DNA of 64,000 nt. Source: Ideonella sp. MAG2 (lineage in GTDB: Bacteria > Pseudomonadota > Gammaproteobacteria > Burkholderiales > Burkholderiaceae_C). Made by a program: the position numbers and the translations under genes. Shown piece by piece: positions 26,428-37,104 of this stretch. The notes beneath the pieces were generated by a model that saw only the letters and a program-made list of their open reading frames with translations, ran no database searches and had not been told where the DNA came from. How positions within the stretch are numbered: position 1 is the stretch's first letter; every line of letters starts with the position of its first letter. Location of the stretch: the NCBI GenBank assembly GCA_004359425.1, contig PTEU01000002.1:1677410-1741409 (forward strand). The letters run 5' to 3'.

Positions 26428-27495
26428 TTACTTCCAGATGTTGAACGGTGACTGGATCCACAGGCCAACGACGACCAGCCAGATCAAGGTCACAGGAATG
26501 AAAATCTTCCAGCCCAGACGCATGATCTGGTCATAACGGTAGCGGGGGAACGAAGCGCGAACCCACAGGAACATGGTCACCACGACAAAGGTCTTGATGC
26601 CCAGCCAGATCCAACCGGGAATCCAGTTGAAGACGGCGGAATCAATGGGAGGCAACCACCCGCCCAGGAAGAACAGCACCGTCAGCATGGAGACCAGGAT
26701 CATGTTGGCGTATTCGGCCAAGAAGAACATGGCGAAGGACATCCCCGAGTACTCGATCATGTGACCGGCGACGATTTCAGACTCGCCTTCCACCACGTCA
26801 AAGGGGTGACGGTTGGTTTCTGCCAAACCAGAGATGAAGTACACGACAAAGATAGGCAGCAGGGGCAACCAGTTCCAAGACAGGAAGTTCAAGCCCATGT
26901 CAGCAAACTGACCCTTGTCTTGCTGCATCACGACATCAATGAGGTTCAGGCTACCGGACACCATCAACACGATCACCAGAGCGAAGCCCATGGCGATCTC
27001 GTAAGACACCATTTGCGCCGAAGCTCGCAATGCGCCCAAGAAGGCGTACTTGGAGTTGGAAGCCCAACCCGCAATGATGACGCCATACACCTCCAAAGAG
27101 GTGATCGCCATCAGGAACAGCAGACCCGCGTTGACATTGGCCAAGACCACGTCAGGGCCAAAGGGAATGACCGCCCAAGCCGCCAATGCCGGCATGATCG
27201 TCATGATGGGGCCCAGGAAGAACAGGCCCTTGTTGGCTGCCGTGGGGCGAATGATTTCCTTGAAGATCAGCTTGACCGCATCGGCAATGGGCGTCAGCAG
27301 ACCTTTGGGGCCTACACGGTTAGGGCCAGGGCGAACTTGCGACCAAGCAATCGCCTTGCGCTCCCAGAGCGTCAGGTAGGCCACGCAGCCCATCAGAGGA
27401 GCCACCACGGCAACGATCTTGATCAGCGACCACACGACGGCCCACAGCGTGGGCCCCATGGTCGAGAGACCGAGTTGATAGAGTTGTTCGATCAT
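26428..27495 (-). CDS. nuoH: NADH-quinone oxidoreductase subunit H
   Basis: A membrane subunit (355 residues, eight to nine helices) forming the quinone-access chamber with NuoB and NuoD. Signatures are [40 protein letters not shown] and the C-terminal [13 protein letters not shown]. Complete. Confidence 0.97.
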   Translation of the reverse strand: MIEQLYQLGLSTMGPTLWAVVWSLIKIVAVVAPLMGCVAYLTLWERKAIAWSQVRPGPNRVGPKGLLTPIADAVKLIFKEIIRPTAANKGLFFLGPIMTIMPALAAWAVIPFGPDVVLANVNAGLLFLMAITSLEVYGVIIAGWASNSKYAFLGALRASAQMVSYEIAMGFALVIVLMVSGSLNLIDVVMQQDKGQFADMGLNFLSWNWLPLLPIFVVYFISGLAETNRHPFDVVEGESEIVAGHMIEYSGMSFAMFFLAEYANMILVSMLTVLFFLGGWLPPIDSAVFNWIPGWIWLGIKTFVVVTMFLWVRASFPRYRYDQIMRLGWKIFIPVTLIWLVVVGLWIQSPFNIWK

Positions 27496-27515
27496 GTGTG
27501 TTCCCGTCTCGTCTC

Positions 27516-29834
27516 TCAGGCCGCAGCGGCCTTGCTCACCGAGATCTCACCAAACATCGCCCCCAGGGAGGCGGTGTCAGGGTGGCCAGCAGGCACTCGA
27601 ATGGTGTTGGGCGCCAAGCTGCTGTCCAAGACAGCGGGCAGAACCACGCTGGCTGCGCCTTGACTGACCGTGACACGAGCCCCTTCAGCCAAGCCCAAGG
27701 CCGACCACACGGCTTGAGGCAAGGCGGCCTTGGGGGCGCGCGCATCGGCTGTACGCTGCAAGGCATCGGCACGACGCACGAGGGCATCGGTGCAGTAGAT
27801 CGGCACATCGGCGACACGCTGCAGCGCACCAGCAGCCACGGCCACGCCGCCTGCCGTGATGGCGTTACTCAGCTTGCTCGGCAAGGTGTTGAGATCACCC
27901 AGCGCCTCAGCGCGGACTTCTTCAACCGACTCTTGCTCAAAGCCTTGCAGGCCCAGCAAATTGCCCAGGACACGCAAGACCTTCCAGGCGGGACGAGAGT
28001 CGCCCAGTGCCTTGACCACACCATGGAAACTTTGCAAGCGCCCCTCGGCGTTGACAAAACTGCCTGCAGTCTCGGTGAACGGTGCAATGGGCAGGAGCAC
28101 ATCGGCGTTGTCGACAACGGCGTCACGGAAAGCGGTCAGGGCGACCACCAAGCCTGAGCCCTTCAGGGCGGCGGTGGCGGCTGCAGCATTGGCCGCATCC
28201 AAAGCCGGCTCAACGTTCAGCAGCAGCAATGCCTTCATAGGCTGGCTCAGCATTTGGCCTGCATGAAGCCCAGCCTCGCGGGGTTGGGCGCCGACCAACT
28301 GCGCGCCCACCGAATTGGCGGCGGCACCAAACACACCCACCTTGGCACCCGTTTGCTGGCCGATCCAATTGGCCAGCGCCAAGAGCGCGGAGGCCTGCGG
28401 ATGCTGTTGAGCGGCGTTGCCTAGCAAGATGGCAGCCTGCTGACCCGACATCAAGGCATCGGCCACGGCTTGCGTGGCAGCGTCGGCTTGCCCTGTGACC
28501 GGCGCAGCCACACCCTTGGACGACGCCACGGCGGCAGCCACATTGGCCAAAGTCTGCAGCCAGTCGCTGGGTGCTGCGGTCAGGCGACCTGCCAGCGTCA
28601 TGGCCCAATCATCGTGCACGGCGTTCAGGCTGAACACTTGCGCGCCACGGCGCGTGGCTTGGCGCAGACGCTGTGCGAACAGCGGGTGGTCTTTGCGAAG
28701 GAAGGAGCCCACCACAAAGGCACGGTCCAGGGTGGACAGATCAGCGATGGGCATGCCCAGCCACTGAGCGCCCTGCCCTGGCGTGAAATCAGCATGACGC
28801 AGACGGTGGTCCACATTGTCGCTGCCCAAACCACGCACCAGTTTGGCGAGCAGGTGCAACTCTTCGACAGTGCTGTGAGCCGTGCCCAGCGCGCCAATGC
28901 CTTGAGCACCAAACTCACCCTTAACGCGCTTCAGGCCGTCGGCCACATAGCCCAGCGCTGTGTTCCAGTCGACAGTGATCCACTCACCGCCTTGCTTGAT
29001 CATCGGCGCGGTCAAGCGCTGAGCGCTGTTAAGGGCCTCGTAGCTGAAGCGGTCGCGGTCGGCGATCCAGCATTCGTTCACCGCTTCATTCTCCAGCGGC
29101 ACCACGCGCATGACCTGATGGTTCTTGACTTGAACAATCAAGTTGGCACCCGTCGAGTCATGGGGGCTGACGCTCTTGCGGCGCGACAACTCCCAAGTGC
29201 GGGCGTTATAGCGGAATGGCTTGCTGGTGAGTGCACCCACCGGGCAGAGGTCGATCATGTTGCCCGACAGCTCGGAGTCGATGGTCTGCCCAACAAAGGT
29301 GGTGATCTCGGAGTGCTCGCCGCGGTGCTGCATGCCCAACTCCATCACGCCGGCCATTTCTTGGCCAAAGCGGACGCAGCGGGTGCAGTGGATGCAGCGG
29401 CTCATTTCTTCCATGCTGATGAGCGGGCCCACGTTCTTGTGGAAGACCACGCGCTTTTCCTCTTCGTAGCGCGAGGCCGTGCCGCCGTAGCCGACGGCCA
29501 AGTCTTGCAATTGGCACTCACCGCCTTGGTCGCAAATGGGGCAATCCAGCGGGTGATTGATCAGCAAGAATTCCATGACCGACTTCTGGGCCTTGAGGGC
29601 CTTGTCGGACTTGGTGCGCACGATCATGCCGGCGGTCACCGGTGTGGCGCAGGCGGGCATGGGCTTGGGGGCCTTCTCTACGTCGACCAAGCACATGCGG
29701 CAGTTGGCAGCGATGGAGAGCTTTTTGTGATAGCAGAAGTGGGGGATGTAGGTGCCCGCAGCGTCGGCAGCATGCATGACCATGCTGCCCACAGGGACCG
29801 AGACCTTCTTGCCGTCGAGTTCGATTTCAACCAT
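27516..29834 (-). CDS. nuoG: NADH-quinone oxidoreductase subunit G
   Basis: The largest peripheral-arm subunit (772 residues). The N-terminal 2Fe-2S domain has the Cys set in [21 protein letters not shown]. It is followed by the His-ligated 4Fe-4S cluster ([18 protein letters not shown]) and the [12 protein letters not shown] motif. The remainder is a molybdopterin-oxidoreductase-like domain without cofactor. Complete. The antisense strand carries a very long spurious reading frame. Confidence 0.97.
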   Translation of the reverse strand: MVEIELDGKKVSVPVGSMVMHAADAAGTYIPHFCYHKKLSIAANCRMCLVDVEKAPKPMPACATPVTAGMIVRTKSDKALKAQKSVMEFLLINHPLDCPICDQGGECQLQDLAVGYGGTASRYEEEKRVVFHKNVGPLISMEEMSRCIHCTRCVRFGQEMAGVMELGMQHRGEHSEITTFVGQTIDSELSGNMIDLCPVGALTSKPFRYNARTWELSRRKSVSPHDSTGANLIVQVKNHQVMRVVPLENEAVNECWIADRDRFSYEALNSAQRLTAPMIKQGGEWITVDWNTALGYVADGLKRVKGEFGAQGIGALGTAHSTVEELHLLAKLVRGLGSDNVDHRLRHADFTPGQGAQWLGMPIADLSTLDRAFVVGSFLRKDHPLFAQRLRQATRRGAQVFSLNAVHDDWAMTLAGRLTAAPSDWLQTLANVAAAVASSKGVAAPVTGQADAATQAVADALMSGQQAAILLGNAAQQHPQASALLALANWIGQQTGAKVGVFGAAANSVGAQLVGAQPREAGLHAGQMLSQPMKALLLLNVEPALDAANAAAATAALKGSGLVVALTAFRDAVVDNADVLLPIAPFTETAGSFVNAEGRLQSFHGVVKALGDSRPAWKVLRVLGNLLGLQGFEQESVEEVRAEALGDLNTLPSKLSNAITAGGVAVAAGALQRVADVPIYCTDALVRRADALQRTADARAPKAALPQAVWSALGLAEGARVTVSQGAASVVLPAVLDSSLAPNTIRVPAGHPDTASLGAMFGEISVSKAAAA

Positions 29835-29852
29835 GTTTTTCGTGTCCGCTTT

Positions 29853-31199
29853 TTAGACGTAGGCAGGGACCACGCAGGTCTTGTGCTCGACGTGATGGAC
29901 GAATTCATCGCGGAAGTGCTTGAGCATGCCGCGCACAGGCATGGCCGCTGCATCACCCAAGGCGCAGATCGTGCGGCCCATGATGTTTTCGGCGACGTTG
30001 TCCAGCAAGGCCAAATCTTCCATGCGGCCTTCGCCGTGCTCGATGCGGCTCACCAGGCGGTGCAACCAACCTGTGCCTTCGCGGCAGGGCGTGCACTGAC
30101 CGCAGGATTCGTGCGCGTAGAAATAGGACAAGCGCAGCAAGCTCTTGACCATGCAACGCGTCTCATCCATGACGATGACGGCGCCAGAGCCCAACATGGA
30201 GCCCGCCTTGGCGATGGAGTCATAGTCCATGGTGCAGTCCATCATCACGGCTGCCGGCAGCACAGGCGCGGACGAGCCACCAGGAATGACGGCCTTCAAC
30301 TTCTTGCCGCCCTTCACGCCACCCGCCAACTCCAACAGGGTGGAGAAAGGTGTGCCCATGGGAACTTCATAGTTGCCGGGACGCTCAACGTCGCCCACCA
30401 TCGAGAAGATCTTGGTGCCACCGTTGTTGGGCTTGCCACACTCGAGGTAGGCCTGGCCGCCGTTGCGGATGATCCAAGGTACTGCGGCAAAGGTTTCGGT
30501 GTTGTTGATGGTGGTCGGACGACCATACAAGCCGAAGCTGGCTGGGAACGGCGGCTTGAAGCGGGGCTGGCCCTTCTTGCCTTCCAGCGACTCCAACAAC
30601 GCAGTTTCTTCACCGCAGATGTAAGCGCCAAAGCCATGGTGAGCATGGAGTTGGAAGCTAAAGCTGCTGCCCAAGATGTTGTTACCCAACAGGCCAGCGG
30701 CGCGGGCTTCTTCCAGGGCGGCTTCGAAGCGCTCGTAGGTGCCGAAGATCTCACCGTGGATGTAGTTGTAGCCCACGGTGATGCCCATGGCGAAGGCCGC
30801 AATCGCCATGCCTTCGATCACGCTGTGCGGGTTGTACTGCAGGATGTCGCGGTCTTTGCAGGTGCCCGGCTCGCCTTCGTCCGAGTTGCAAACGAGGTAC
30901 TTCTGGCCCGGGAACGCGCGGGGCATGAAGCTCCACTTCAGGCCGGTGGGAAAGCCCGCACCGCCTCGGCCACGCAGGCCAGAGGCCTTGACCTCGGCAA
31001 TCACCTGGTCTTGGGTCATGGGCTCAGTGCCATCGACGCCCAAGATCTTGCGCAGGGCTTGGTAGCCGCCACGCGCTTGGTAATCTGCCAAATGCCAGTT
31101 GCTACCGTTCAGGTCGGCATAGATCTGCGCACCGATATGGCGGCCGTGGAAGCAGGTGTGGTCGCCTTTACTCTCGAAGCGGGAAAGATCGAGGGCCAT
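29853..31199 (-). CDS. nuoF: NADH-quinone oxidoreductase subunit F (NADH- and FMN-binding)
   Basis: The entry point for NADH electrons (448 residues from ATG 31199). Motifs are [17 protein letters not shown] (FMN), [17 protein letters not shown] (NADH/FMN) and [15 protein letters not shown] with the N3 4Fe-4S ligands. A GTG at 31205 overlapping the nuoE stop would add two residues and cannot be excluded. Confidence 0.96.
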   Translation of the reverse strand: MALDLSRFESKGDHTCFHGRHIGAQIYADLNGSNWHLADYQARGGYQALRKILGVDGTEPMTQDQVIAEVKASGLRGRGGAGFPTGLKWSFMPRAFPGQKYLVCNSDEGEPGTCKDRDILQYNPHSVIEGMAIAAFAMGITVGYNYIHGEIFGTYERFEAALEEARAAGLLGNNILGSSFSFQLHAHHGFGAYICGEETALLESLEGKKGQPRFKPPFPASFGLYGRPTTINNTETFAAVPWIIRNGGQAYLECGKPNNGGTKIFSMVGDVERPGNYEVPMGTPFSTLLELAGGVKGGKKLKAVIPGGSSAPVLPAAVMMDCTMDYDSIAKAGSMLGSGAVIVMDETRCMVKSLLRLSYFYAHESCGQCTPCREGTGWLHRLVSRIEHGEGRMEDLALLDNVAENIMGRTICALGDAAAMPVRGMLKHFRDEFVHHVEHKTCVVPAYV

Positions 31200-31201
31200 G
31201 C

Positions 31202-31726
31202 TCACACCGCCTTTCCGGATTCAGAAGCCTTGATGAGATCGACCATTTGGTCGAGCTTGTCATGGCTCATATAGCTCAGCATTTGGCGGTCATTGACCAG
31301 CATCACCGGCGCATCGGCGCAAGCGCCCAGGCACTCACACTTGGCCACCGTGAACAAGCCATCGGCGGTCGTGCCGCCGTCTTCGACACCGAGCTTCTTG
31401 CACAGATGCTCCAGGGCTTGTTGCCCGTTGCGCAGTTGGCAAGGCAGGTTGGTGCAAACATTCAACTTGTACTTGCCAACAGGATGCTGGTTGTACATGT
31501 TGTAGAAGGTCGTGACTTCATGCACCGCCATGGCGGGCATGCCCAGGTAGTCAGCAATCTGAGCCTCAGCGTCGGTAGACACCCAACCCTGCTCTTGCTG
31601 GACGATGGACAGACAAGCCATCACGGCGGATTGCGCCTGTTCCTTGGGGTACTTGGCGACTTCCTTGGCGAAGCGGGCCAGGGTCGCGTCACTGAGCTTC
31701 ACAGCGGTGGTTTGAGCTGCAGTCAT
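31202..31726 (-). CDS. nuoE: NADH-quinone oxidoreductase subunit E (2Fe-2S)
   Basis: A thioredoxin-like subunit (174 residues) holding the N1a 2Fe-2S cluster. The four ligand Cys are in VCTNLPCQL and [12 protein letters not shown]. It overlaps nuoD by 4 bp at its start and abuts nuoF at its end. Confidence 0.96.
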   Translation of the reverse strand: MTAAQTTAVKLSDATLARFAKEVAKYPKEQAQSAVMACLSIVQQEQGWVSTDAEAQIADYLGMPAMAVHEVTTFYNMYNQHPVGKYKLNVCTNLPCQLRNGQQALEHLCKKLGVEDGGTTADGLFTVAKCECLGACADAPVMLVNDRQMLSYMSHDKLDQMVDLIKASESGKAV

Positions 31727-32976
31727 CGATCGATCTCACCAAACACAATGTCCATGGTGCCGATGACCGCGACAGCGTCGGCGATCATGTGGCCACGGGC
31801 CATTTCATCCAGAGCCGCCAGATGGGCAAAGCCTGGGGCGCGAATCTTCAAGCGATAGGGCTTGTTAGCACCATCGCTCATCAGGTAGATGCCGAACTCA
31901 CCCTTGGGGTGCTCGACAGCGGCATAGGCCTCGCCTTCCGGCACATGGAAGCCTTCGGAGAAGAGCTTGAAATGGTGGATCAGCTCCTCCATCGAAGTCT
32001 TCATCTGAACGCGCGAGGGCGGAGCCACCTTGTGGTTATCGGTGATCACCGGGCCTGGGTTCTTGCGCAGCCAATCCACACATTGCTTGATGATGCGATT
32101 GGATTGACGCATCTCTTCGACGCGCACCAAATAGCGGTCGTAGGTATCTCCTTGAACACCCACAGGCACGTCGAAATCCATCTTGGCGTAGACATCGTAG
32201 GGCTGGGTCTTGCGCAGATCCCATTCGATGCCTGAGCCGCGCAGCATGGCGCCGGTGAAACCAAGATTCAGGGCACGCTCTGGCGTGACGACGCCAATGC
32301 CCACGGTACGCTGCTTCCAAATACGGTTATCGGTGAGCAGGGTTTCGTACTCATCCACCAGCTTGGGGAAGCGGTTGGTGAAATCTTCAATGAAGTCGAG
32401 CAGCGAACCCTGACGGTTCTCATTGAGCTGCTTGATAGCGCGCTCGTTCTTGATGCGGCTGACCTTGTACTGGGGCATGCTGTCCGGCAGGTCGCGGTAG
32501 ACGCCACCCGGACGGAAATAGGCCGCGTGCATCCGCGCACCCGACACTGCTTCATACATGTCGAAGAGGTCTTCGCGCTCACGGAAGCAGTAGATACAGA
32601 TGTTCATCGCGCCGCAGTCCAGGCCATGGCAACCCAGCCACAGCAGATGGTTCAGCAGACGTGTGATTTCGGAGAACATGACCCGGATGTACTGCGCACG
32701 TTCCGGCACCTCGATGCCCAGCAACTTCTCGATGGCCAGGCAATACGCATGCTCATTGCACATCATCGAGACGTAATCCAGCCGGTCCATATAGGGCAAC
32801 GACTGGATATAGGTCTTTTGCTCGGCCAGCTTTTCAGTGGCGCGGTGCAACAAACCAATGTGAGGGTCAGCGCGTTGAATGACCTCGCCGTCCAACTCCA
32901 ACACCAAACGCAGCACACCGTGGGCTGCTGGGTGCTGAGGACCGAAGTTCAGCGTGTAGTTCTTAATTTCTGCCAT
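31723..32976 (-). CDS. nuoD: NADH-quinone oxidoreductase subunit D
   Basis: The 49-kDa-type subunit (417 residues), related to the large subunit of NiFe hydrogenases, that forms the quinone site with NuoB. It starts [20 protein letters not shown], keeping the quinone-site His, and shows [20 protein letters not shown]. Complete, 12 bp after nuoC. Confidence 0.97.
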   Translation of the reverse strand: MAEIKNYTLNFGPQHPAAHGVLRLVLELDGEVIQRADPHIGLLHRATEKLAEQKTYIQSLPYMDRLDYVSMMCNEHAYCLAIEKLLGIEVPERAQYIRVMFSEITRLLNHLLWLGCHGLDCGAMNICIYCFREREDLFDMYEAVSGARMHAAYFRPGGVYRDLPDSMPQYKVSRIKNERAIKQLNENRQGSLLDFIEDFTNRFPKLVDEYETLLTDNRIWKQRTVGIGVVTPERALNLGFTGAMLRGSGIEWDLRKTQPYDVYAKMDFDVPVGVQGDTYDRYLVRVEEMRQSNRIIKQCVDWLRKNPGPVITDNHKVAPPSRVQMKTSMEELIHHFKLFSEGFHVPEGEAYAAVEHPKGEFGIYLMSDGANKPYRLKIRAPGFAHLAALDEMARGHMIADAVAVIGTMDIVFGEIDR

Positions 32977-32988
32977 GGCTGATAACTT

Positions 32989-33588
32989 TTAATGCAGGCC
33001 GCCGTAGTTGTCTTCACGGATCACGCGCGGGGTGATTTCGCGAGGCTCAATCGACACCGGCTGGTAGACCACGCGACGCTGTTCAGCGTCGTAACGCATC
33101 TCCACATGGCCCGACACCGGGAAGTCCTTGCGCATGGGGTGGCCGATGAAGCCGTAGTCCGTCAAGATGCGACGCAGGTCTTGGTGGCCTTCAAAAATAA
33201 TGCCGTAGAAGTCAAAGGCTTCGCGCTCAAACCAGTTGGCGGAATTCCAGATGGGGGTCACGGCGGGGACAACCGGCAGGTCGTCGTTGGGTGCAAACAC
33301 CTTGAGGCGAACACGCCAGTTCAAGCTCACGGAGAGCAGGTGAGAGACCACGCAAAATCGGGAGGCCTCCCATGGCTGATCTTTGTAGCTGGACATGTCC
33401 ACGCCGCAGAGGTCGATGAGTTGCTCGAACTTCAGCTTGGGGTGATCGCGCAGCGTGGTGGCCACCTCCGTCAGGTCAGCCGCTGCCACCGTGATAGTGA
33501 TTTCACCGCGCTCGCGCTTGAAATCTCGAATGCGCTCTCCGAACACCTCTTGCAAGGCGGCTTGGAGTTGGTCAAGTCGTTGGGTCAT
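32989..33588 (-). CDS. nuoC: NADH-quinone oxidoreductase subunit C
   Basis: The 30-kDa-type peripheral subunit (199 residues). Conserved blocks are [41 protein letters not shown] and [19 protein letters not shown]. It is separate from nuoD, not fused as in enterobacteria. It lies 12 bp after nuoB. Confidence 0.97.
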   Translation of the reverse strand: MTQRLDQLQAALQEVFGERIRDFKRERGEITITVAAADLTEVATTLRDHPKLKFEQLIDLCGVDMSSYKDQPWEASRFCVVSHLLSVSLNWRVRLKVFAPNDDLPVVPAVTPIWNSANWFEREAFDFYGIIFEGHQDLRRILTDYGFIGHPMRKDFPVSGHVEMRYDAEQRRVVYQPVSIEPREITPRVIREDNYGGLH

Positions 33589-33600
33589 GAGTCTCTTGCC

Positions 33601-34077
33601 TCAGCGAGCGATGGTGTTTTCGCGCCGGATCTTGGCTTGCAGTTGCAAGATGCCGTAGAGCAAAGCTTCAGCCGTCGGGGGGCAGCCTGGCACATAGACA
33701 TCCACAGGCACGATGCGATCGCAGCCGCGGACCACCGAATAGCTGTAGTGGTAATAGCCGCCACCATTGGCGCAAGAGCCCATGGACATGACCCAACGGG
33801 GCTCAGCCATTTGGTCATAGACCTTGCGCAAGGCGGGCGCCATCTTGTTGCAGAGGGTGCCTGCGACAATCATCAAGTCCGACTGGCGCGGACTCGGTCG
33901 AAACAACATGCCGAAACGGTCAATGTCGTATCGGGCCGCGCCAGCATGGATCATCTCCACCGCGCAGCAAGCCAAACCAAAGGTCATGGGCCAGAGTGAA
34001 CCCGTCTTTGACCAATTGATGAGGGTGTCGACCGAAGTCGTGACAAAACCCTCTTTCAGAACGCCTTCAATACCCAT
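33601..34077 (-). CDS. nuoB: NADH-quinone oxidoreductase subunit B (N2 cluster)
   Basis: A 158-residue subunit with the terminal N2 4Fe-4S cluster. The tandem cysteines are in [14 protein letters not shown], followed by [17 protein letters not shown] and [18 protein letters not shown] start at [19 protein letters not shown] (34077); the longer frame extends into the gap behind nuoA. Confidence 0.97.
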   Translation of the reverse strand: MGIEGVLKEGFVTTSVDTLINWSKTGSLWPMTFGLACCAVEMIHAGAARYDIDRFGMLFRPSPRQSDLMIVAGTLCNKMAPALRKVYDQMAEPRWVMSMGSCANGGGYYHYSYSVVRGCDRIVPVDVYVPGCPPTAEALLYGILQLQAKIRRENTIAR

Positions 34078-34165
34078 TGCGTATGCCTTCTTTCCTGATG
34101 CGCCCATATCAGCGCGGGATTCGAAAAGCCGATGCCAAATGGCACCCACCTAAACCCAGGAGTCT

Positions 34166-34525
34166 TCACTCCCAGTCCAGTGCGCCCTTCTTCCACTCGT
34201 AGGCAAAGCCCACCACCAGAATGGCCAAGAAAACCATCATCGCCCAGAAACCTGACGCCCCGATGTCTTTGAGCGAAACAGCCCAAGGAAACAGGAAAGC
34301 AATTTCCAAGTCGAAGAGGATGAACAAAATGGCGACGAGGTAGTAGCGCACATCGAATTTCATGCGCGCGTCTTCAAAGGCCTCGAAGCCGCATTCGTAA
34401 GGGGAGTTTTTGGCGGCATCAGGCCGATTGGGGCCCATCAAGAAGCCCAGAACCTGAGGCACGATGCCGACACCGACACCAACCAAAATAAAGAGGATCA
34501 CGGGGAGGTAGGCTTGCAGATCCAT
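34166..34525 (-). CDS. nuoA: NADH-quinone oxidoreductase subunit A
   Basis: A three-helix membrane subunit (119 residues). It has the conserved loop [20 protein letters not shown] with its Cys and acidic residues, and [11 protein letters not shown]. It is the first gene of the operon; ATG 34525 has GGAA upstream. A tRNA terminator lies 40 bp upstream, so the nuo promoter either sits in the gap behind it or lies further back with read-through. Confidence 0.96.
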   Translation of the reverse strand: MDLQAYLPVILFILVGVGVGIVPQVLGFLMGPNRPDAAKNSPYECGFEAFEDARMKFDVRYYLVAILFILFDLEIAFLFPWAVSLKDIGASGFWAMMVFLAILVVGFAYEWKKGALDWE

Positions 34526-34564
34526 GGTCAGTGTTCCAGCGATGATCAAAACTCATCCGGCCAT

Positions 34565-34617
34565 AAAAAAAGCGCGCCATTCGTAGCCCACTGCGGTGAA
34601 CCACTGACTTAGCGCGC
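34565..34617 (-). terminator. Hairpin and T-run after tRNA-Leu
   Basis: Read on the minus strand, GCGCGC (34612-34617) and GCGCGC (34572-34577) can pair around a structured ~34-nt loop. They are followed by AGCGC-type stem edge and seven T residues. The element sits 68 bp past the 3' end of tRNA-Leu and before nuoA, as expected of an intrinsic terminator. Confidence 0.6.
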
Positions 34618-34685
34618 CCCCTTTGCATCCCTCATGTCTCAGGGCGCTCAACAAGATGCCGGATGACGATCTCGCTGATACTGAC

Positions 34686-34770
34686 TGGTGCCGACGGCGA
34701 GACTCGAACTCGCACAGCTTTCGCCACTACCCCCTCAAGATAGCGTGTCTACCAATTTCACCACGTCGGC
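34686..34770 (-). tRNA. tRNA-Leu (GAG), CCA encoded
   Basis: On the minus strand the acceptor stem GCCGACG pairs with CGTCGGC followed by A and encoded CCA. The D-arm holds AAATTGGTAGACACGC, typical of leucine tRNA. The anticodon stem CTATC/GGTAG closes the loop TTGAGGG, which gives anticodon GAG. A long variable arm and the T-arm (GAGTTCGAGTCTC) complete an 85-nt class II tRNA. The secG / tRNA-Leu / nuoA order is common in betaproteobacteria. Confidence 0.95.
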
Positions 34771-34913
34771 TTAAACAGATTTCTCGCAAAACCAATGGCC
34801 TTGAGATCAGTCTGTCTAGCTACTCATGCTCGCCTGAGGTATTGCTCGCTGAGTAGCCTCAAATTCTAGCCTGAAAAACGCACATTTCCTAGGGTTTGTG
34901 CGAGTGATTCACA

Positions 34914-35303
34914 TCAGCGTGCCGCACTAGCAGCCGCAGCGCTAGGCTGAGGAGTGGGTGCAGGCGCAACAGAGGGAATCTGAGGCGCGACGGAAGCAGG
35001 CGCTGCGGCAGGCGTTGCCCGCTCCAACACGCTGCCTGTGTCACCAGCCGCAGAGGCCGTGGTGGCTTGATTCGACAACAGCGCCAAGCCCAAGGTTGAC
35101 GCAAAAAAGATTGCCGCACACACCGCCGTAAAGCGCGAGAGAAAGTTTGCGCTGCCCGTGGCACCAAAGAGGCTGCCCGATGCACCACTGCCAAAGGAGG
35201 CCCCCATGTCAGCCCCTTTACCGTGCTGAACCAAGACCAAACCAATCATGGCAATCGCGGCCAACATTTGAACCACGACCAATAAACTAGACCAAACTTG
35301 CAT
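34914..35303 (-). CDS. secG: Preprotein translocase subunit SecG
   Basis: A component of the SecYEG channel (129 residues) with two membrane helices (about 4-24 and 53-75). Between them is the conserved loop VLVQHGKGADMGASFGSGAS. The C-terminal ~45 residues are Ala/Pro/Ser-rich and probably disordered, as is usual for this group. It lies 30 bp downstream of tpiA. Confidence 0.95.
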   Translation of the reverse strand: MQVWSSLLVVVQMLAAIAMIGLVLVQHGKGADMGASFGSGASGSLFGATGSANFLSRFTAVCAAIFFASTLGLALLSNQATTASAAGDTGSVLERATPAAAPASVAPQIPSVAPAPTPQPSAAAASAAR

Positions 35304-35333
35304 GCTTCCAAACTCCAATAAATCAGTAGATAC

Positions 35334-36074
35334 TTATTTAGCAGCGCGGCAGATCGACACAAAGTCCGCAGCCTTCAGGGCTGCACCACCAATCAGGCCA
35401 CCATCAATATCTTTTTGTGCAAACAGTGTTCCGGCGTTGTCCGGTTTAACACTCCCACCGTACAACAACACCATGGATTCTGCCTTGGGGCTTGCCGCCA
35501 AGAGCTGAGCGCGAAGCAAGGCGTGCACGGCTTGAGCCTGCTCTGGCGTGGCGGTGCGGCCGGTGCCAATGGCCCACACCGGCTCATAGGCCACCACCAT
35601 CTCGCCCACACAGTGGCCCAAGGTATGGATCACGGCGGAGAGTTGCCGCTTCACCACGGCGTCGGTTTCACCCGCCTCACGTTGCGCCAGCGTTTCCCCC
35701 ACACACACAATCGGGGTGATGCCTCGTGCCAGTGCCGCCTTGGCTTTGTCAGCCACGAGTTGATCGCTCTCAGCGTGGTAAGCGCGGCGCTCCGAGTGCC
35801 CCACGATCACGTACCGGCAGCCAAAGTCGGCCAACATGCCCACGGAGACCTCTCCCGTGAAAGCACCTTGCTCGTGGCTGGAGCAATCTTGCGCGCCCCA
35901 GCGCAATTCAGTGGCGGCCAAGCTGACTGCCGTATCGCCCAGATAGGGGTATGGCACGCAGACGGCCACATCGCAATCAAAAGGTCTGGACTGGCTGATA
36001 CCGGTGAGCAGCTCAGCATTCGCTGCGCGGCTGCCATGCATCTTCCAGTTGCCGACCACAAGCTTGCGTCGCAT
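35334..36074 (-). CDS. tpiA: Triose-phosphate isomerase
   Basis: A glycolytic and gluconeogenic enzyme interconverting DHAP and GAP (246 residues). Catalytic Lys is in VGNWKMHG, His in VIVGHSERR, Glu in [13 protein letters not shown]; the phosphate loop GGSVKPDN and C-terminal [11 protein letters not shown] are present. ATG 36074 has GAGG nine bases upstream; ATG 36083 would place that GAGG directly against the start, so it is less likely. Confidence 0.97.
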   Translation of the reverse strand: MRRKLVVGNWKMHGSRAANAELLTGISQSRPFDCDVAVCVPYPYLGDTAVSLAATELRWGAQDCSSHEQGAFTGEVSVGMLADFGCRYVIVGHSERRAYHAESDQLVADKAKAALARGITPIVCVGETLAQREAGETDAVVKRQLSAVIHTLGHCVGEMVVAYEPVWAIGTGRTATPEQAQAVHALLRAQLLAASPKAESMVLLYGGSVKPDNAGTLFAQKDIDGGLIGGAALKAADFVSICRAAK

Positions 36075-36102
36075 TGTTTTCATCCTCAAATAGTCTGTTG
36101 CT

Positions 36103-37089
36103 TCACCACTGCAGCACGATCTTGCCGACATGCTGGCCGGACTCCATCAGCGCATGGGCTGCTGAGGCCTGCGCCGCAGGGAAGGTACGCTCGATCACCG
36201 GCTTGATGCTCCCTGACGCTAGCAGGGGCCACACATGCTGGCGCAGCGATTGCGCTATGCCCGCCTTGAAACTCACAGGACGCGGCCGCAGTGTGGAACC
36301 CGTGATCGTCAGACGCCGCCGCAACACGTCGCCAGCGTTGAACTCTGCCTTCACACCACCCTGAACGGCAATGATGACCAAGCGGCCATCGTCGGCCAGA
36401 CAGGCCAGCTCACGTGCCACATAGTCACCCGCCACCATGTCCAAAATCACCTGAGCGCCCTGCCCTTGCGTCAACGCCAGAACTTCGGCGCTGAAGTCAC
36501 TGCTGCGATAGTTAATCGCATGGTCCGCACCCAATGCCAAACAGGCTTGGCATTTGTCGTCCGTCCCTGCGGTCACAATCACCTTGGCACCCCAGGCCTT
36601 CGCCAACTGGATGGCCGTGACGCCGATACCACTGGCCCCCCCTTGCACCAGCAAGGTTTCACCTGGCTGCAAACGCCCACGGTCAAAAACGTTTGACCAG
36701 ACGGTGAAGAACGTTTCGGGCAGCGAGGCTGCCTCTATGTCTGTAAGGCCTGCTGGCACGGGCAGGCACTGCCCAACCGGGGCCACACACCACTGGGCAT
36801 AGCCACCACCGGCCACCAAGGCGCAAACCCTGTCGCCGACCTTCAGACCTGCCTCAGCCATGGCGGCTGCGTCCCCAGCTTCAACCACGCCCGCCACTTC
36901 GAGACCGGGCAGATCGGAAGCCCCAGCAGGCGCAGGATAGGCACCCTTGCGTTGCAAAACGTCAGGGCGATTCACACCGGACGCGGCCACACGCACCAGC
37001 ACTTCACCCAGCCCAGCTTCGGGCACAGGGCGCTGGGTTTCCACCAGAACCTCTGGCCCACCTGGCTGAGCAATGGCAATGGCACGCAT
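36103..37089 (-). CDS. NAD(P)H quinone oxidoreductase (zinc-independent MDR, PIG3-like)
   Basis: A 328-residue medium-chain dehydrogenase/reductase of the zinc-independent quinone oxidoreductase type. It has the N-terminal GroES-like domain ([31 protein letters not shown]) and the nucleotide-binding fold with [20 protein letters not shown] near 143-163. No catalytic-zinc Cys/His set is seen. It probably reduces quinones with NADPH in two- or one-electron steps. It lies between pnp and tpiA on the same strand. Confidence 0.88.
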   Translation of the reverse strand: MRAIAIAQPGGPEVLVETQRPVPEAGLGEVLVRVAASGVNRPDVLQRKGAYPAPAGASDLPGLEVAGVVEAGDAAAMAEAGLKVGDRVCALVAGGGYAQWCVAPVGQCLPVPAGLTDIEAASLPETFFTVWSNVFDRGRLQPGETLLVQGGASGIGVTAIQLAKAWGAKVIVTAGTDDKCQACLALGADHAINYRSSDFSAEVLALTQGQGAQVILDMVAGDYVARELACLADDGRLVIIAVQGGVKAEFNAGDVLRRRLTITGSTLRPRPVSFKAGIAQSLRQHVWPLLASGSIKPVIERTFPAAQASAAHALMESGQHVGKIVLQW

Positions 37090-37104
37090 GAACGAGAACT
37101 CAGC

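Noticed and set aside
28470-31274. A 934-codon open frame on the plus strand across nuoE-F-G
   Set aside because: It is exactly antisense to conserved complex I genes whose domains are complete. Its His/Ala/Gly-rich composition is what high-GC antisense frames produce.
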